Assembly (NCBI GenBank): GCA_030605095.1
Contig: JAUWBJ010000004.1
Coordinates: 1 to 40,028 of the forward strand
Direction of reading: 5' to 3'
Origin: Candidatus Omnitrophota bacterium
GTDB lineage: Bacteria > Omnitrophota > Gorgyraeia > JABMRN01 > RBG-13-46-9
Length of the DNA: 40,028 nucleotides
Below the pieces are notes generated by a model. The model saw nothing but the letters and a program-made list of their open reading frames with translations, was not told the DNA's origin and made no database searches. Position 1 is the first letter of the stretch, and each line of letters opens with the position of its first letter. Positions 27,725 through 39,468 of this stretch are shown here, piece by piece. Both the position numbers and the translations under genes were made by a program.

Positions 27725-30382
27725 ATGAAAGACATACCGAGCAAATACAATCCAAAAGAAGTAGAAGAGAAGTGGTATCGGTTCTGGGAGGAGAAAGGAT
27801 TTTTCCACGCTGAGGCAAATCCTAAAAAGAAGCCGTACTCTATCGTAATCCCTCCGCCGAACATAACAGGCATTCTCCATATGGGCCACGCCCTTAATAA
27901 TACCATTCAGGATATATACATCAGATTTAAGAGGATGCAAGGGTTCGAGGCATTATGGATGCCCGGGACAGACCACGCGGGTATCGCTACGCAAAATGTC
28001 GTCGAGAAACGCCTCGCCTCTCTCGGCAAGGATAGGGAGTCGCTCGGCCGCGAAGAATTCCTGAAAGAGGTATGGAAATGGCGGGAAGAATATGGCTCAA
28101 CAATTATAAATCAACTTAAAAGATTGGGCTGTTCCTGCGACTGGGCAAAAACGCGTTTTACAATGGATAAAGGCCTCTCGAACGCGGTTTTAGAGGTATT
28201 CATAAGACTCTATAAGAAAAACTTAATTTACAGGGGAAATTACATAATAAACTGGTGCCCGAGATGTAAGACAGCATTGAGCGACGAGGAGGCGCAACAT
28301 CGCGACGTTGACGGCATGTTGTATTACATCAAGTACCCTATAGAAAAATCCAAAATCCAAAATCCAAAATCCAAAATTGAGGATTATCTAATTGTGGCGA
28401 CGACGAGACCCGAGACGATGCTCGGAGATGTTGCCGTATGTGTTAGCCCAAAAGACAAACGATATAAACATTTAAAAGGCAAAACAGCAATACTTCCTAT
28501 TCTCAATCGCAAGCTAAAGATAATTTTTGACAAAAGGGTAGATCCTAAATTCGGCACCGGTATCTTAAAGGTTACGCCTGCGCATGACCCCGTTGACTTT
28601 GAATTAGGCAACATTCATAAATTAGAGCCGATAAATGTGATGAATGCCGACGCCACGATAAATGAAGTAGGCGGTGATTTTAAAGGAATGGATAGATTCG
28701 AGGCGCGTGAGGCCATTATAGAGGAACTGAAGGAAAGGGATTTATTTGTTAAATCCGAGCCGCACAAACATGCTGCCGGCCACTGTTATAGATGTCATAC
28801 CATGGTGGAGCCGCGGCTTTCGAAGCAGTGGTTTGTGAAGATGAAACCTCTGGCAAAACCTGCTCTCGAGGCAGTTAAAAAAGGCAAAATTAAATTTTAT
28901 CCAAAGCACTGGACAAAGATTTATATAAATTGGATGGAAAACATAAGGGACTGGTGCATATCAAGGCAGATATGGTGGGGACACCGAATTCCTATTTACT
29001 ATTGCAAGGCCTGTCAGGAAGTTATCGCCTCCAAGATAAAACCCGAAAAGTGTTCCAAGTGCGGTTCAAGTGAAATTGAACAGGATCCGGATGTGCTTGA
29101 TACATGGTTTTCCTCATGGCTTTGGCCTTTTTCTACATTCGGGTGGCCGGAAAAAACAAAAGAATTAAAGTATTTCTATCCTACGGATGTCTTGGTCACG
29201 GCCCAGGAGATTATATTCTTCTGGGTAGCGCGCATGATAATGGCAGGTATGGAATTTATGAAAGATATACCGTTTAAGGATGTTTATATACATGGTACTG
29301 TGAGGGATGATACGGGAACCAAGATGTCGAAGTCGCTGGGAAATATAATTGACCCGATAGATATTATAAATCAATTCGGAAGCGATGCCCTCAGGTTCAG
29401 CATTATTTCTATTACTGCCCAGGGCCAGGACGTATTTTTGTCGCCGCAGAAATTTGAAATCGGGAGAAATTTCGCCAATAAACTCTGGAACGCGTCAAGG
29501 TTTGCTATGATGAATTTAAAAGAAGAGTCGGTAAAGAAAGACTTATGCCAAGCCTCAAATGACCCAACTCTGACTTTGGCCGACAAATGGATATTAAGCA
29601 GGTTCTACCAGATGCTCGGCGATTTTACGAAGTCGCTCGAGCGATACAGGATAAACGACGCGGCAAATAGAATTTACGAATTTATCTGGCATGAATTCTG
29701 TGACTGGTATCTTGAAATTGCAAAATTGACTATAAAAGAGGCGCATACACAAGTTACGCTTTACAAGGTATTGGAAAAGTCTTTAAGGATACTTCATCCG
29801 GTTATGCCTTTTATAACAGAGGATATATGGCAGCGCCTTCCGAGAGAGTATAATATCGATTCCATTATGGTTACAAACTTGCCGCACATGCAAAAAGAAT
29901 TTATTTCTAAAAAAATAGATTCTGAAATGGAACTTCTGATAGATATTATTCAGGCAATCAGAAATTTGAGGGCCACCTGGCGTATAGAGCATAATAGGAA
30001 ACTTGACGTTTTTATAACGGCAAAGAAGAAAGACATTTCGATTTTAAACGCAAATGTTACGTATATAAATAAACTCGCAGCCGTAGGAAACCTGAACATA
30101 TCAACCAAAATGAAAAAACCGCCACATTCGGCCATTTCGATTATCCGCGATATAGAGATATTCATTCCGCTGGAAGGCGTTATCGACATAGATAAAGAGA
30201 AAAAACGCCTGGAAGAGAAATTTAAAAATCTTCAGTCTGAACTTAAAAGAACCGAGGCCAAACTGAAAAACAAGGGATTTATTTCAAAAGCGCCTCGAGA
30301 CGTTATTCAGAAAGCAGAGAAAAGAAAGAAATCCTTAAAAACAGAAATGCTTTCGCTTAAGAAGAACCTTAACGCATTATGA
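27725..30382 (+). CDS. valS: Valyl-tRNA synthetase
   Basis: PPPNITGILHMGHALNNTIQD (HIGH region), VATTRPETMLGD, GTKMSKSLGNIIDP (KMSKS). Confidence 0.97.
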   Translation: MKDIPSKYNPKEVEEKWYRFWEEKGFFHAEANPKKKPYSIVIPPPNITGILHMGHALNNTIQDIYIRFKRMQGFEALWMPGTDHAGIATQNVVEKRLASLGKDRESLGREEFLKEVWKWREEYGSTIINQLKRLGCSCDWAKTRFTMDKGLSNAVLEVFIRLYKKNLIYRGNYIINWCPRCKTALSDEEAQHRDVDGMLYYIKYPIEKSKIQNPKSKIEDYLIVATTRPETMLGDVAVCVSPKDKRYKHLKGKTAILPILNRKLKIIFDKRVDPKFGTGILKVTPAHDPVDFELGNIHKLEPINVMNADATINEVGGDFKGMDRFEAREAIIEELKERDLFVKSEPHKHAAGHCYRCHTMVEPRLSKQWFVKMKPLAKPALEAVKKGKIKFYPKHWTKIYINWMENIRDWCISRQIWWGHRIPIYYCKACQEVIASKIKPEKCSKCGSSEIEQDPDVLDTWFSSWLWPFSTFGWPEKTKELKYFYPTDVLVTAQEIIFFWVARMIMAGMEFMKDIPFKDVYIHGTVRDDTGTKMSKSLGNIIDPIDIINQFGSDALRFSIISITAQGQDVFLSPQKFEIGRNFANKLWNASRFAMMNLKEESVKKDLCQASNDPTLTLADKWILSRFYQMLGDFTKSLERYRINDAANRIYEFIWHEFCDWYLEIAKLTIKEAHTQVTLYKVLEKSLRILHPVMPFITEDIWQRLPREYNIDSIMVTNLPHMQKEFISKKIDSEMELLIDIIQAIRNLRATWRIEHNRKLDVFITAKKKDISILNANVTYINKLAAVGNLNISTKMKKPPHSAISIIRDIEIFIPLEGVIDIDKEKKRLEEKFKNLQSELKRTEAKLKNKGFISKAPRDVIQKAEKRKKSLKTEMLSLKKNLNAL
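28348..28375 (+). repeat. Four perfect tandem copies of ATCCAAA inside valS
   Basis: ATCCAAA x4 at 28348-28375, translated as SKIQNPKSKI. Confidence 0.9.
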
Positions 30383-31239
30383 AACTGAACAAAACAAGAG
30401 CCTTAAAGATAATCAGGGCTGCCTTAAAGGAAGATATAGGAGTCGGGGATGTCACGACTTCGGTTACCGTTCCCAAACTCGAGAGCGTGAAGGCCTCTAT
30501 TGTGGCTCATGAGGGCTGTATCCTTTGCGGCATAGATATCGCGGAGTGGGCTATAAATTCCGTTGATTACAGTGTAAGATTCAAACCGCAGGCCAAAGAC
30601 GGCCAGCGGGTTTATAAGGGAAAAGTAGTTGCCTTTTTAGAGGGCCACGCGAGAGCCATTCTTTCAGCCGAAAGAACGATGCTGAATTTCTTAAGTCTAT
30701 TAAGCGGCATAGCGACAAATGTAAATAAATTTGCGGAAAATACGAGAAAATACGGGGTTAAGATTTATGACACGCGAAAGATGTTTCCTCTTTTAAGGTA
30801 CCTGGAAAAATACGCCGTAGAAACAGGAGGCGGTTACAGCCACAGGTCCGGACTGTGGGACCAGGTGCTTGTAAAAGATAATCACTTAAAGCTTGTAAAA
30901 ATAGACGCCCAAAGGGGTCTTGTCAACAATATTAGAAAGAAAATTACAAAGGGTTTAAAGGTTGAAGTTGAGGTCGAGAATTTAGAGCAGTTTAAGACTA
31001 TGTTAGCCGAGGGGCCGGATATTATTATGCTTGATAATATGAGTGTCGGCGATGTAAAAAAGGCTGTTGATTTAAGAGATAAAACAGTAGCAAAAAAGAA
31101 ACCGCTTCTGGAAGTTTCAGGCGGAATAAACATAGATAATGTCGGGGAATACGCCGGAACCGGCGTTGACAGAATCTCAATCGGCGCTCTTACGGACTCG
31201 GTTGAGTCAGTTGATATGAGTCTTGAGATAGTGTACTGA
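30379..31239 (+). CDS. nadC: Nicotinate-nucleotide pyrophosphorylase (quinolinate phosphoribosyltransferase)
   Basis: [18 protein letters not shown] ... [18 protein letters not shown] ... [40 protein letters not shown]. Confidence 0.96.
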   Translation: MKLNKTRALKIIRAALKEDIGVGDVTTSVTVPKLESVKASIVAHEGCILCGIDIAEWAINSVDYSVRFKPQAKDGQRVYKGKVVAFLEGHARAILSAERTMLNFLSLLSGIATNVNKFAENTRKYGVKIYDTRKMFPLLRYLEKYAVETGGGYSHRSGLWDQVLVKDNHLKLVKIDAQRGLVNNIRKKITKGLKVEVEVENLEQFKTMLAEGPDIIMLDNMSVGDVKKAVDLRDKTVAKKKPLLEVSGGINIDNVGEYAGTGVDRISIGALTDSVESVDMSLEIVY

Positions 31240-31240
31240 A

Positions 31241-34200
31241 ATGCCAAAACTTAAACTCCGAAGCAGCTACAAGGTAAAAGGCGACCAACCTCAGGCCATA
31301 AAGAAACTAACCAAAGGTATTTTAGATAATAAAAGATATCAGACTCTGCTTGGTGTAACAGGCAGTGGAAAAAGTTTACCTCCCGATGAAATGATTTTAA
31401 CATATAGACATATGGAAGATAAATTTATTCCTGGGTTAGAGCGTATCGGAATTTTTGTTGACCAGTTTATAAATCAGGATAATGCATCGGTAATTAACTC
31501 GCACAATACACAAACAATCTTATTAGACAGTGACAAAATCAATTATTATGCTTTTAGTTTAAATCCCCGCACTTTACAAACCGAAATTAAACCTATTTCC
31601 GCTGTCCATAAACATCATTCTCCCAAGAGTATATGGACGGTCACCACCATCTGTGGCCGCTCAGTCCGCATTACAGGTGATCATAACTTGTGGGTCTTGC
31701 GAAATGGTAAGTTAGCACTCCTTAAAACTCGAGAAGTGAAAGAGAGTGATTATCTACCTATCCCATTAAACCTGCCTCACAATACAGAGGCACTCGACTC
31801 GACTATGCTTTTAGATACTTTAGGTAATGAAAGGCGCATATTTGTAAATGGCGATAGACAATCTTTGAATTTAACCGGTCAGGATATGTGGAAGTTAGGA
31901 AAAGTTATTCGACCAGAATCTCAAAACTCTGGATATCAAAAACTTTGGAGAGCTGTCATAGAAGGTGAACGTCTTTCTCTTTTGGATGCAAGAATGCTGG
32001 AGTCGCAAGGAATATATCTTGGACTATCGTCATTAAAAATTGGAGTAAAAAACAGTGATAGAAAAATACCTTTAGAAATGCCTATCACCGATAGTTTATT
32101 AGAACTCGTTGGCCATTACTTGGCAGAAGGACATGCAGAGGACAGATATTTTTTAATATCCTGTAATGAGACCGAGGTGCAAAAACGTTTAGAGAAGTGT
32201 TTTAAAAATCTAAAGCTTAGTTGGTTTGTTAGGAGCAATGGTTATGATTACCAGGTTTCATGCAGTATTCTGACGCGTCTTTTCAAAAAATGGTGCGGAT
32301 CAAATTCAAAAGTAAAATGTCTACCGGATTTTTGGCCACAGTTAAACCAGTCGCAGCTTAGCTTATTACTATCCGCTTATTTCACAGGAGATGGTGGTGT
32401 TGAAGGTGATGACGTGACAGTAACTACAGCCAGTAAGCGATTGGCTTCGGATTTGGTATATGCCTTGACTAGATTTGGTATATACACTCGCACGTCTAAG
32501 CGATTTAAGCGAGCAACCAATTCTGCACACAAAGGAAGGCTTTATCATAGACTTTCCATCTCAGGCGTTAGTCAGTTAAGGCTGTTTACAAATCAAATCA
32601 ACTTTCTTTCTGATCGTAAGCGTCAGCAGCTCGAGCTTATTATTGGAAAAGAAGAAAATACCAACGTAGATATTATTCCTATATCAGGAAGAGAAATTAA
32701 GCGATTACGCAGAGAGCTTTGTTTATCGCAATTGACATTGGCAAGGCAGAGTGGATGTGGGGAATCATTTATATCAATGATAGAGTCCGGAAAGCGAAGG
32801 TTATCACGAAATTTGTTCAAAAGGCTTATAAGAAGTTTTGAGATAAAAACAAATGAACTGAAGCGATTCGACCTTTTAAAAGATATCTTTACCTTAAAAC
32901 AGCTTAGTTTAGTCTTCTGGACCGGGGTGAAGTCAGTAAAACAAAAGGCCAGCGACTCCGAATGGGTTTACGATTTAAGTGTAAAAGATAATGAGACTTT
33001 CTATGCGGGATTTGGTGGCCTGTTTGTCCATAATACATTCACCCTCGCGAATGTAATCGAAAAGATTAATAAACCAACCCTTGTAATAAGTCCAAATAAA
33101 ACATTATGTGCCCAGCTCTATGCTGAGTTCAAAGAATTCTTTCCGGAGAACGCCGTTGAGTATTTCGTGAGTTACTATGATTACTATCAACCCGAAGCGT
33201 ATATTCCGCAAGCCGATATGTATATCGAAAAAGATGCCTCCATTAATGATGATATTGACAGATTAAGGCTTTCGGCTACGAGTTCGCTTATCTCGAGAGA
33301 GGACGTTATTATTGTAGCCAGCGTATCGTGCATATACGGACTCGGCTCGCCGGAGGATTACAGGGAACTACTTCTTATGCTTCAAAAGGGAGATAGTTTA
33401 ACAAGAGAAGACCTTTTAAAGAAACTGGTAGAGATTCACTACGAGAGAAACGATATCGAATTCCAGCGGGCAAAATTCAGGGTAAGAGGCGATATAATAG
33501 AAATTTTTCCGGCCTATTTGGGGATAGCCTACAGAATAGAGCTTGATTTTGATAAGGTCGGGACGATAAAAGAGATAAATCCTCTTACCGGAAAAACAAT
33601 AAGAGAACAGGAGAAAATAGCAATTTATCCCGCCAAGCATTTTGTTACTACAGGCGAAAGAATAGAAAGAGCAATAGAATCCATTAAAAAAGAATTAGAA
33701 GGACAGCTTGCCGGATTCAAGTCCGAGGGCAAACTTTTAGAGGCGGAAAGATTGTCAACCAGAACGAAATATGACATAGAGATGCTACGGGAGCTCGGAT
33801 ATTGTAACGGGATAGAAAATTATTCAAGGCACCTGTCCGGAAGAGCCCCCGGCTCAAGGCCGTGTTGCCTTATCGATTATTTTCCCGACGAGTTTTTAAC
33901 CGTTATTGACGAATCTCACGTTACAATCCCGCAACTAAGGGGTATGTATAACGGCGACAGGTCGCGCAAAGAGACACTGGTCGAATACGGCTTCAGGTTA
34001 CCCAGCGCCCTCGATAACAGGCCTCTTAAATTTGAAGAATTTACGGAGGTAACAAAAGAAATAATATTTGTTTCGGCGACCCCCGCCGAATACGAACTAT
34101 CGGAGAGCAGAAGTATAGTCGAACAGATTATACGGCCTACGGGTTTAATCGACCCGCCAGTTGTTGTAAAGCCGACGGAAAATCAGGTAGACGACCTTAT

Positions 34201-34873
34201 CAAAGAGATAAAAAACCGTGTTGATAAAAAAGAGAGGACATTGGTTACGACGCTAACAAAGCGCCTTGCGGAAGAACTTGCCGAATATCTGGCGGAAATG
34301 GGTATAGCAGTAAGATATCTCCACTCGGAAATAGATGTTATAGAGAGGGTGGAAATTTTACGCGACTTAAGGCTCCGAAAATTTGATTGCCTGGTAGGAA
34401 TAAATTTATTAAGGGAAGGGCTTGATTTACCGGAGGTGTCTCTGGTGGCGGTTCTGGACGCTGATAAGGAAGGATTCTTAAGGAGTCGTACATCCCTCAT
34501 ACAGGTCGCGGGAAGGGCCGCGCGAAACATAAACGGAACTGTTATAATGTACGCGGATAATATAACCAAATCGATGAAGCGCGCAATCGATGAGACGAAT
34601 AGAAGAAGAAAGCTCCAACTCCAGTTTAATCAAAAGCACAATATTACGCCCGAGACAATCAAGAAGGCCGTCAGAGAGAGTATCGAATCGTATAGAAAAG
34701 CGAAAGAACTTATAAGAGACGTTACCGGCGAATACGACGACGAATATGAATTGAGGAATGTTATAAACGACCTTGAAGGGGACATGGGCCTTGCCGCGAG
34801 GAATCTGCAATTCGAAAAAGCAATAGTATTCAGGAACCAGATTAAGGCATTGAAGAGAAAACTTAAAAGATGA
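31241..34873 (+). CDS. uvrB: UvrABC system protein B with in-frame intein
   Basis: Extein: [18 protein letters not shown]...LLGVTGSGK | [58 protein letters not shown]. Confidence 0.97.
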   Translation: MPKLKLRSSYKVKGDQPQAIKKLTKGILDNKRYQTLLGVTGSGKSLPPDEMILTYRHMEDKFIPGLERIGIFVDQFINQDNASVINSHNTQTILLDSDKINYYAFSLNPRTLQTEIKPISAVHKHHSPKSIWTVTTICGRSVRITGDHNLWVLRNGKLALLKTREVKESDYLPIPLNLPHNTEALDSTMLLDTLGNERRIFVNGDRQSLNLTGQDMWKLGKVIRPESQNSGYQKLWRAVIEGERLSLLDARMLESQGIYLGLSSLKIGVKNSDRKIPLEMPITDSLLELVGHYLAEGHAEDRYFLISCNETEVQKRLEKCFKNLKLSWFVRSNGYDYQVSCSILTRLFKKWCGSNSKVKCLPDFWPQLNQSQLSLLLSAYFTGDGGVEGDDVTVTTASKRLASDLVYALTRFGIYTRTSKRFKRATNSAHKGRLYHRLSISGVSQLRLFTNQINFLSDRKRQQLELIIGKEENTNVDIIPISGREIKRLRRELCLSQLTLARQSGCGESFISMIESGKRRLSRNLFKRLIRSFEIKTNELKRFDLLKDIFTLKQLSLVFWTGVKSVKQKASDSEWVYDLSVKDNETFYAGFGGLFVHNTFTLANVIEKINKPTLVISPNKTLCAQLYAEFKEFFPENAVEYFVSYYDYYQPEAYIPQADMYIEKDASINDDIDRLRLSATSSLISREDVIIVASVSCIYGLGSPEDYRELLLMLQKGDSLTREDLLKKLVEIHYERNDIEFQRAKFRVRGDIIEIFPAYLGIAYRIELDFDKVGTIKEINPLTGKTIREQEKIAIYPAKHFVTTGERIERAIESIKKELEGQLAGFKSEGKLLEAERLSTRTKYDIEMLRELGYCNGIENYSRHLSGRAPGSRPCCLIDYFPDEFLTVIDESHVTIPQLRGMYNGDRSRKETLVEYGFRLPSALDNRPLKFEEFTEVTKEIIFVSATPAEYELSESRSIVEQIIRPTGLIDPPVVVKPTENQVDDLIKEIKNRVDKKERTLVTTLTKRLAEELAEYLAEMGIAVRYLHSEIDVIERVEILRDLRLRKFDCLVGINLLREGLDLPEVSLVAVLDADKEGFLRSRTSLIQVAGRAARNINGTVIMYADNITKSMKRAIDETNRRRKLQLQFNQKHNITPETIKKAVRESIESYRKAKELIRDVTGEYDDEYELRNVINDLEGDMGLAARNLQFEKAIVFRNQIKALKRKLKR
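31373..33034 (+). mobile_element. Intein (554 aa) with LAGLIDADG homing endonuclease and XRE-type HTH
   Basis: Ser1 (SLPPDEMIL), block-B-like [21 protein letters not shown]-like LVGHYLAEG and [13 protein letters not shown]-terminal [22 protein letters not shown] with Thr+1; removal restores GSGKTFT. Confidence 0.95.
32678..32857 (+). other. XRE/Cro-C1-like HTH inside the intein
   Basis: [55 protein letters not shown]. Confidence 0.7.
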
Positions 34874-35844
34874 AAAAAGATGATAGAATATTAGGGTTAT
34901 TCAAGAAGAACAGAGATTCCTTTCTTTCAGGAGAAGAGGTAAGCCGATCTCTCGGTATCTCGCGGCAGGCACTATGGAAACATATCGAGAAGCTGAGAGA
35001 AATAGGGTATATAATAGAAGCAGTCCCGCATCTTGGCTATAAATTGCTTGCTGTTCCCGATAAAATACTCGTTCCTGAAATAAGATGGAATCTAAAAACA
35101 AAGCTCATAGGAAAAGAAATTTATTTCTATGAAAGCGCAGGGTCCACGAATAACATAGCTTATGAATTGGCCGAGGAAGGTGCCGGGGAAGGAACCGTTG
35201 TTATCGCTAATGAACAGACGAAAGGAAAAGGCCGGCTTGGCAGAGAATGGGTTTCTCCCGGAGGCGGAGGAATTTATTTATCCTGCATCTTGCGCCCGGA
35301 TATCTTGCCGAATGAAGTCCCGAAAATTACTCTTGTCGCAGCGGTAAGCGCGGTAAAAGCTATTCGCAAGTTTCTCGACCTTGAAGGGCTTATTCGATGG
35401 CCCAACGATATTCTCATTTCCGATAGAAAAGCAGCCGGCATACTTACGGAATTAAAAGGGGAACTCGACCGTGTCAATTTTGTCATTCTCGGCATAGGCA
35501 TAAATGTTAATACCCCTAAGAGTGCGCTTCCTAAGGGGGGCACTTCTCTTAAAGAGGAGAGCAAATCCTCCAAGGATTTTTCAAGAGTAGAGCTTGTTAA
35601 AATATTGCTTGAAGTGCTCGAAAAAGAATATATGAAATTTAAGAAAGACGGGTTTTCAACTGTAAGGAATGAGTTGAAAAGCTATTCCTGCGCTTTGGGC
35701 CGGTATGTCAGCGTAACGGCAAGCGGCAGAAGGAGATTTCACGGCAAAGCCGTCGACATTGACGAGAACGGCGGCCTTGTGGTAAAATTAGATGATGGGT
35801 CGCGAAAGACGTTTTTAAGCGGAGATGTGGTGTTGATAAGGTAG
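34870..35844 (+). CDS. birA: Biotin--[acetyl-CoA-carboxylase] ligase / biotin operon repressor
   Basis: N-terminal [64 protein letters not shown]. Confidence 0.94.
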   Translation: MKKDDRILGLFKKNRDSFLSGEEVSRSLGISRQALWKHIEKLREIGYIIEAVPHLGYKLLAVPDKILVPEIRWNLKTKLIGKEIYFYESAGSTNNIAYELAEEGAGEGTVVIANEQTKGKGRLGREWVSPGGGGIYLSCILRPDILPNEVPKITLVAAVSAVKAIRKFLDLEGLIRWPNDILISDRKAAGILTELKGELDRVNFVILGIGINVNTPKSALPKGGTSLKEESKSSKDFSRVELVKILLEVLEKEYMKFKKDGFSTVRNELKSYSCALGRYVSVTASGRRRFHGKAVDIDENGGLVVKLDDGSRKTFLSGDVVLIR

Positions 35845-35851
35845 GTAAGCA

Positions 35852-36583
35852 ATGCTCTTGGCAATAGATATAGGAAATACTAATATCAGTTTAGCGGTTA
35901 TAAGCAAAGACGGAAGCATAAAAAAAAGATATCACACACCTACGCATAAGCTTAGTCTAATGCCCATACTAAAAAAGCTCCAAAAAAGAATAGATAGAAT
36001 ATTTATCGTGTCCGTAGTTCCCAAAACGCTCAGAGAGGTTAAGAGCAGTTTAAAGAAGAAATTTAAGAATACAAGAATATTCGTTGTCGGCAAAGATGTA
36101 AAAGTCCCGCTAAAATCCCTCTACAATAAACGGGAAATAGGCGAGGATAGGCTCGCTACGGCCTTTGCGGCCAAATCGCTCTACGGCTTACCTATATTAA
36201 TTATAGATTTCGGGACAGCCGTTACGTTTGATGTTGTTTCCAAAAAGGGGGTGTACCTCGGCGGCCTGATACTGCCGGGAATAAAAATGTCTTTGGAATC
36301 GTTGTCCGAAAGGACAGCCATGCTCCCGAAAACACACCTTAAGAAAACACGTTTCTTTATCGGCAAAGATACAACCTCAAGCATAAGAAGCGGGATGATT
36401 TACGGCTATAGCGCAATTTGCGAAGGATTAGTGGCGTTATTCAGAAAGAAAATCGGTAAAAATATAAAAGTAGTTGCGACTGGAGGGGATGCCCCGCTTA
36501 TAAGTCGTTATACTCCATCAATGAAGAGGATAGATTTAGACCTTTCCTTAAAAGGCCTCTATTTTTTGAACAGGGTTGATTAA
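35852..36583 (+). CDS. coaX: Type III pantothenate kinase
   Basis: MLLAIDIGNTNISLAVI ... GEDRLATAFAAKSLYGLPILIIDFGTAVTFDVV ... GGLILPGIKMSLESLSERTAMLP. Confidence 0.95.
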   Translation: MLLAIDIGNTNISLAVISKDGSIKKRYHTPTHKLSLMPILKKLQKRIDRIFIVSVVPKTLREVKSSLKKKFKNTRIFVVGKDVKVPLKSLYNKREIGEDRLATAFAAKSLYGLPILIIDFGTAVTFDVVSKKGVYLGGLILPGIKMSLESLSERTAMLPKTHLKKTRFFIGKDTTSSIRSGMIYGYSAICEGLVALFRKKIGKNIKVVATGGDAPLISRYTPSMKRIDLDLSLKGLYFLNRVD

Positions 36584-36590
36584 TTGCTTC

Positions 36591-36632
36591 TGAACCGGGT
36601 TGATGCGTTTATTTGCGTATCAACCCGGTTCA
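36591..36632 (+). terminator. Hairpin downstream of coaX (candidate terminator)
   Basis: TGAACCGGGTTGAT / ATCAACCCGGTTCA perfect 14-bp arms with 14-nt loop; weak T tract. Confidence 0.6.
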
Positions 36633-36657
36633 TTTAATCGGTTCAAAAAAAAAATAC

Positions 36658-36685
36658 TTGACAAATATTGCCATTCTTGTATAAT
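36658..36685 (+). promoter_or_regulatory. Sigma70-type promoter of groESL
   Basis: TTGACA (36658-36663), 16-nt spacer, TATAAT (36680-36685). Confidence 0.88.
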
Positions 36686-36695
36686 AAGCAATTTG

Positions 36696-36722
36696 TTAGC
36701 ACTCTATGAGATAGAGTGCTAA
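36696..36722 (+). promoter_or_regulatory. CIRCE operator (HrcA-binding)
   Basis: TTAGCACTC-TATGAGATA-GAGTGCTAA, exact 9-9-9 CIRCE architecture, just downstream of the -10. Confidence 0.97.
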
Positions 36723-36766
36723 CTTTTCGGTTAAATTATTAATAGTTGAACTAAGGAGGTAAGTGT

Positions 36767-37054
36767 ATGAAAATTCAACCATTGGGAGACAGAATTTTAG
36801 TTGAGGTTCTTGAAGCGAAAGATAAGACAAAAGGTGGTATAGTTCTTCCTGATGCAGCTAAGGAAAAACCGCAAGAAGCGAAAGTAATCGCTGTAGGCAA
36901 GGGAAAGGTTTCAGAAGACGGAAAAGTAGTTCCTTTAGAGGTAAAAGCCGGAGATAAGATTCTATTCGGTAAATATAGCGGGACAGAAATTACAGTTGAC
37001 GATAAAGAGTATTTGATTTTGAAGGAAGAAGACGTATTGGCAATTATTGAATAG
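36767..37054 (+). CDS. groES: Co-chaperonin GroES
   Basis: [47 protein letters not shown]. Confidence 0.98.
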   Translation: MKIQPLGDRILVEVLEAKDKTKGGIVLPDAAKEKPQEAKVIAVGKGKVSEDGKVVPLEVKAGDKILFGKYSGTEITVDDKEYLILKEEDVLAIIE

Positions 37055-37076
37055 TTATAATAAAAAGGAGGAATGA

Positions 37077-38720
<1,644 letters not shown>

Positions 38721-38721
38721 A

Positions 38722-38746
38722 AACATTTTTGCGAAGCAAAAATGTT
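38722..38746 (+). terminator. Hairpin with GAA triloop after groEL
   Basis: AACATTTTTGC-GAA-GCAAAAATGTT, 11-bp perfect stem. Confidence 0.7.
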
Positions 38747-38757
38747 CCATAGTAAGC

Positions 38758-38795
38758 AAAAAAGTAGGGCACACTTAAGTGTGCCCTACTTTTTT
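38758..38795. terminator. Bidirectional intrinsic terminator (perfect 38-nt palindrome)
   Basis: AAAAAAGTAGGGCACACTTAAGTGTGCCCTACTTTTTT. Confidence 0.9.
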
Positions 38796-38892
38796 ATTCT
38801 GATACTCTCCAACCTATGTTTTACCCAAAAATGTTAAAAAGAAAAAAGCTAGATTGTTTTTACATTACTGTGACACTTCGAAAATCGATTTG

Positions 38893-38901
38893 TGGTATAA
38901 T
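38893..38901 (+). promoter_or_regulatory. Extended -10 promoter
   Basis: TGGTATAAT (TGn-TATAAT), 9 nt before ATG 38911. Confidence 0.6.
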
Positions 38902-38910
38902 TTGCACAAA

Positions 38911-39468
38911 ATGAAAAAAATAATATCTTTAATTACGGTTCTTTGCTTTTTGCTAAGTAATGTTAGCTTCGCTTTAAGCCCGCCGGTTGTATTTGGCCCG
39001 CTCGGCGATGAAACCGATGAACAAAAATTATTAGTATTGGCCAAGGCATGCCTGATGGCAGAGCTTTCGGAAATTGACGACGCACGGGATATCGACGATG
39101 AAACTGATATCGAAAAAATTCGTGCAGCAGTTAGAAAAAGAGACATCTTTAGAAAAGTGCTACGACCATATACCGCAGAAGCACACCCCGACGCCCCCAT
39201 AAAAGTAACACCGTATTTTAACGAATCAAATAAAATAGAACAACTTACAGACCACATATTTTCAGTTTCTGTCTCTATCCAGAAAGGCGATGAAAGAATA
39301 AGAGAATATCGTTTACTTTTTTCGACGAAAAGAAACGGAAAACCTACCTTCCCAGTATTATGTACGGTAAAGGAACTTGATAAAGACTTGCTCGATAAAA
39401 TACGCGAACATGATACCCTGCCTCGAAGAACAGAAGCTGATGAAATTGCCATGGCAAATTACGATTGA
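38911..39468 (+). CDS. Secreted protein N-terminus; ORF ends at in-frame TGA, same frame stays open to window end
   Basis: MKKIISLITVLCFLLSNVSFALSPPVVFGPLGD signal-peptide-like start; the track ORF (38854) uses an upstream TTG. Confidence 0.75.
   Translation: MKKIISLITVLCFLLSNVSFALSPPVVFGPLGDETDEQKLLVLAKACLMAELSEIDDARDIDDETDIEKIRAAVRKRDIFRKVLRPYTAEAHPDAPIKVTPYFNESNKIEQLTDHIFSVSVSIQKGDERIREYRLLFSTKRNGKPTFPVLCTVKELDKDLLDKIREHDTLPRRTEADEIAMANYD

Noticed and set aside
28348-28375. Phase-variation (contingency) locus in valS
   Set aside because: Frameshifting an essential aminoacyl-tRNA synthetase would not be a useful switch; better explained as a simple-repeat insertion, pending strain data.
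31373-33034. Group I/II intron or separate gene inserted in uvrB
   Set aside because: The frame is continuous through the insert and protein-splicing motifs with Ser1/HN/Thr+1 are present, so it is an intein.
38854-38910. N-terminal extension of the secreted ORF from TTG
   Set aside because: The signal peptide starts at MKKIISLITVLCFLL (38911), and the extended -10 promoter lies inside the extension.
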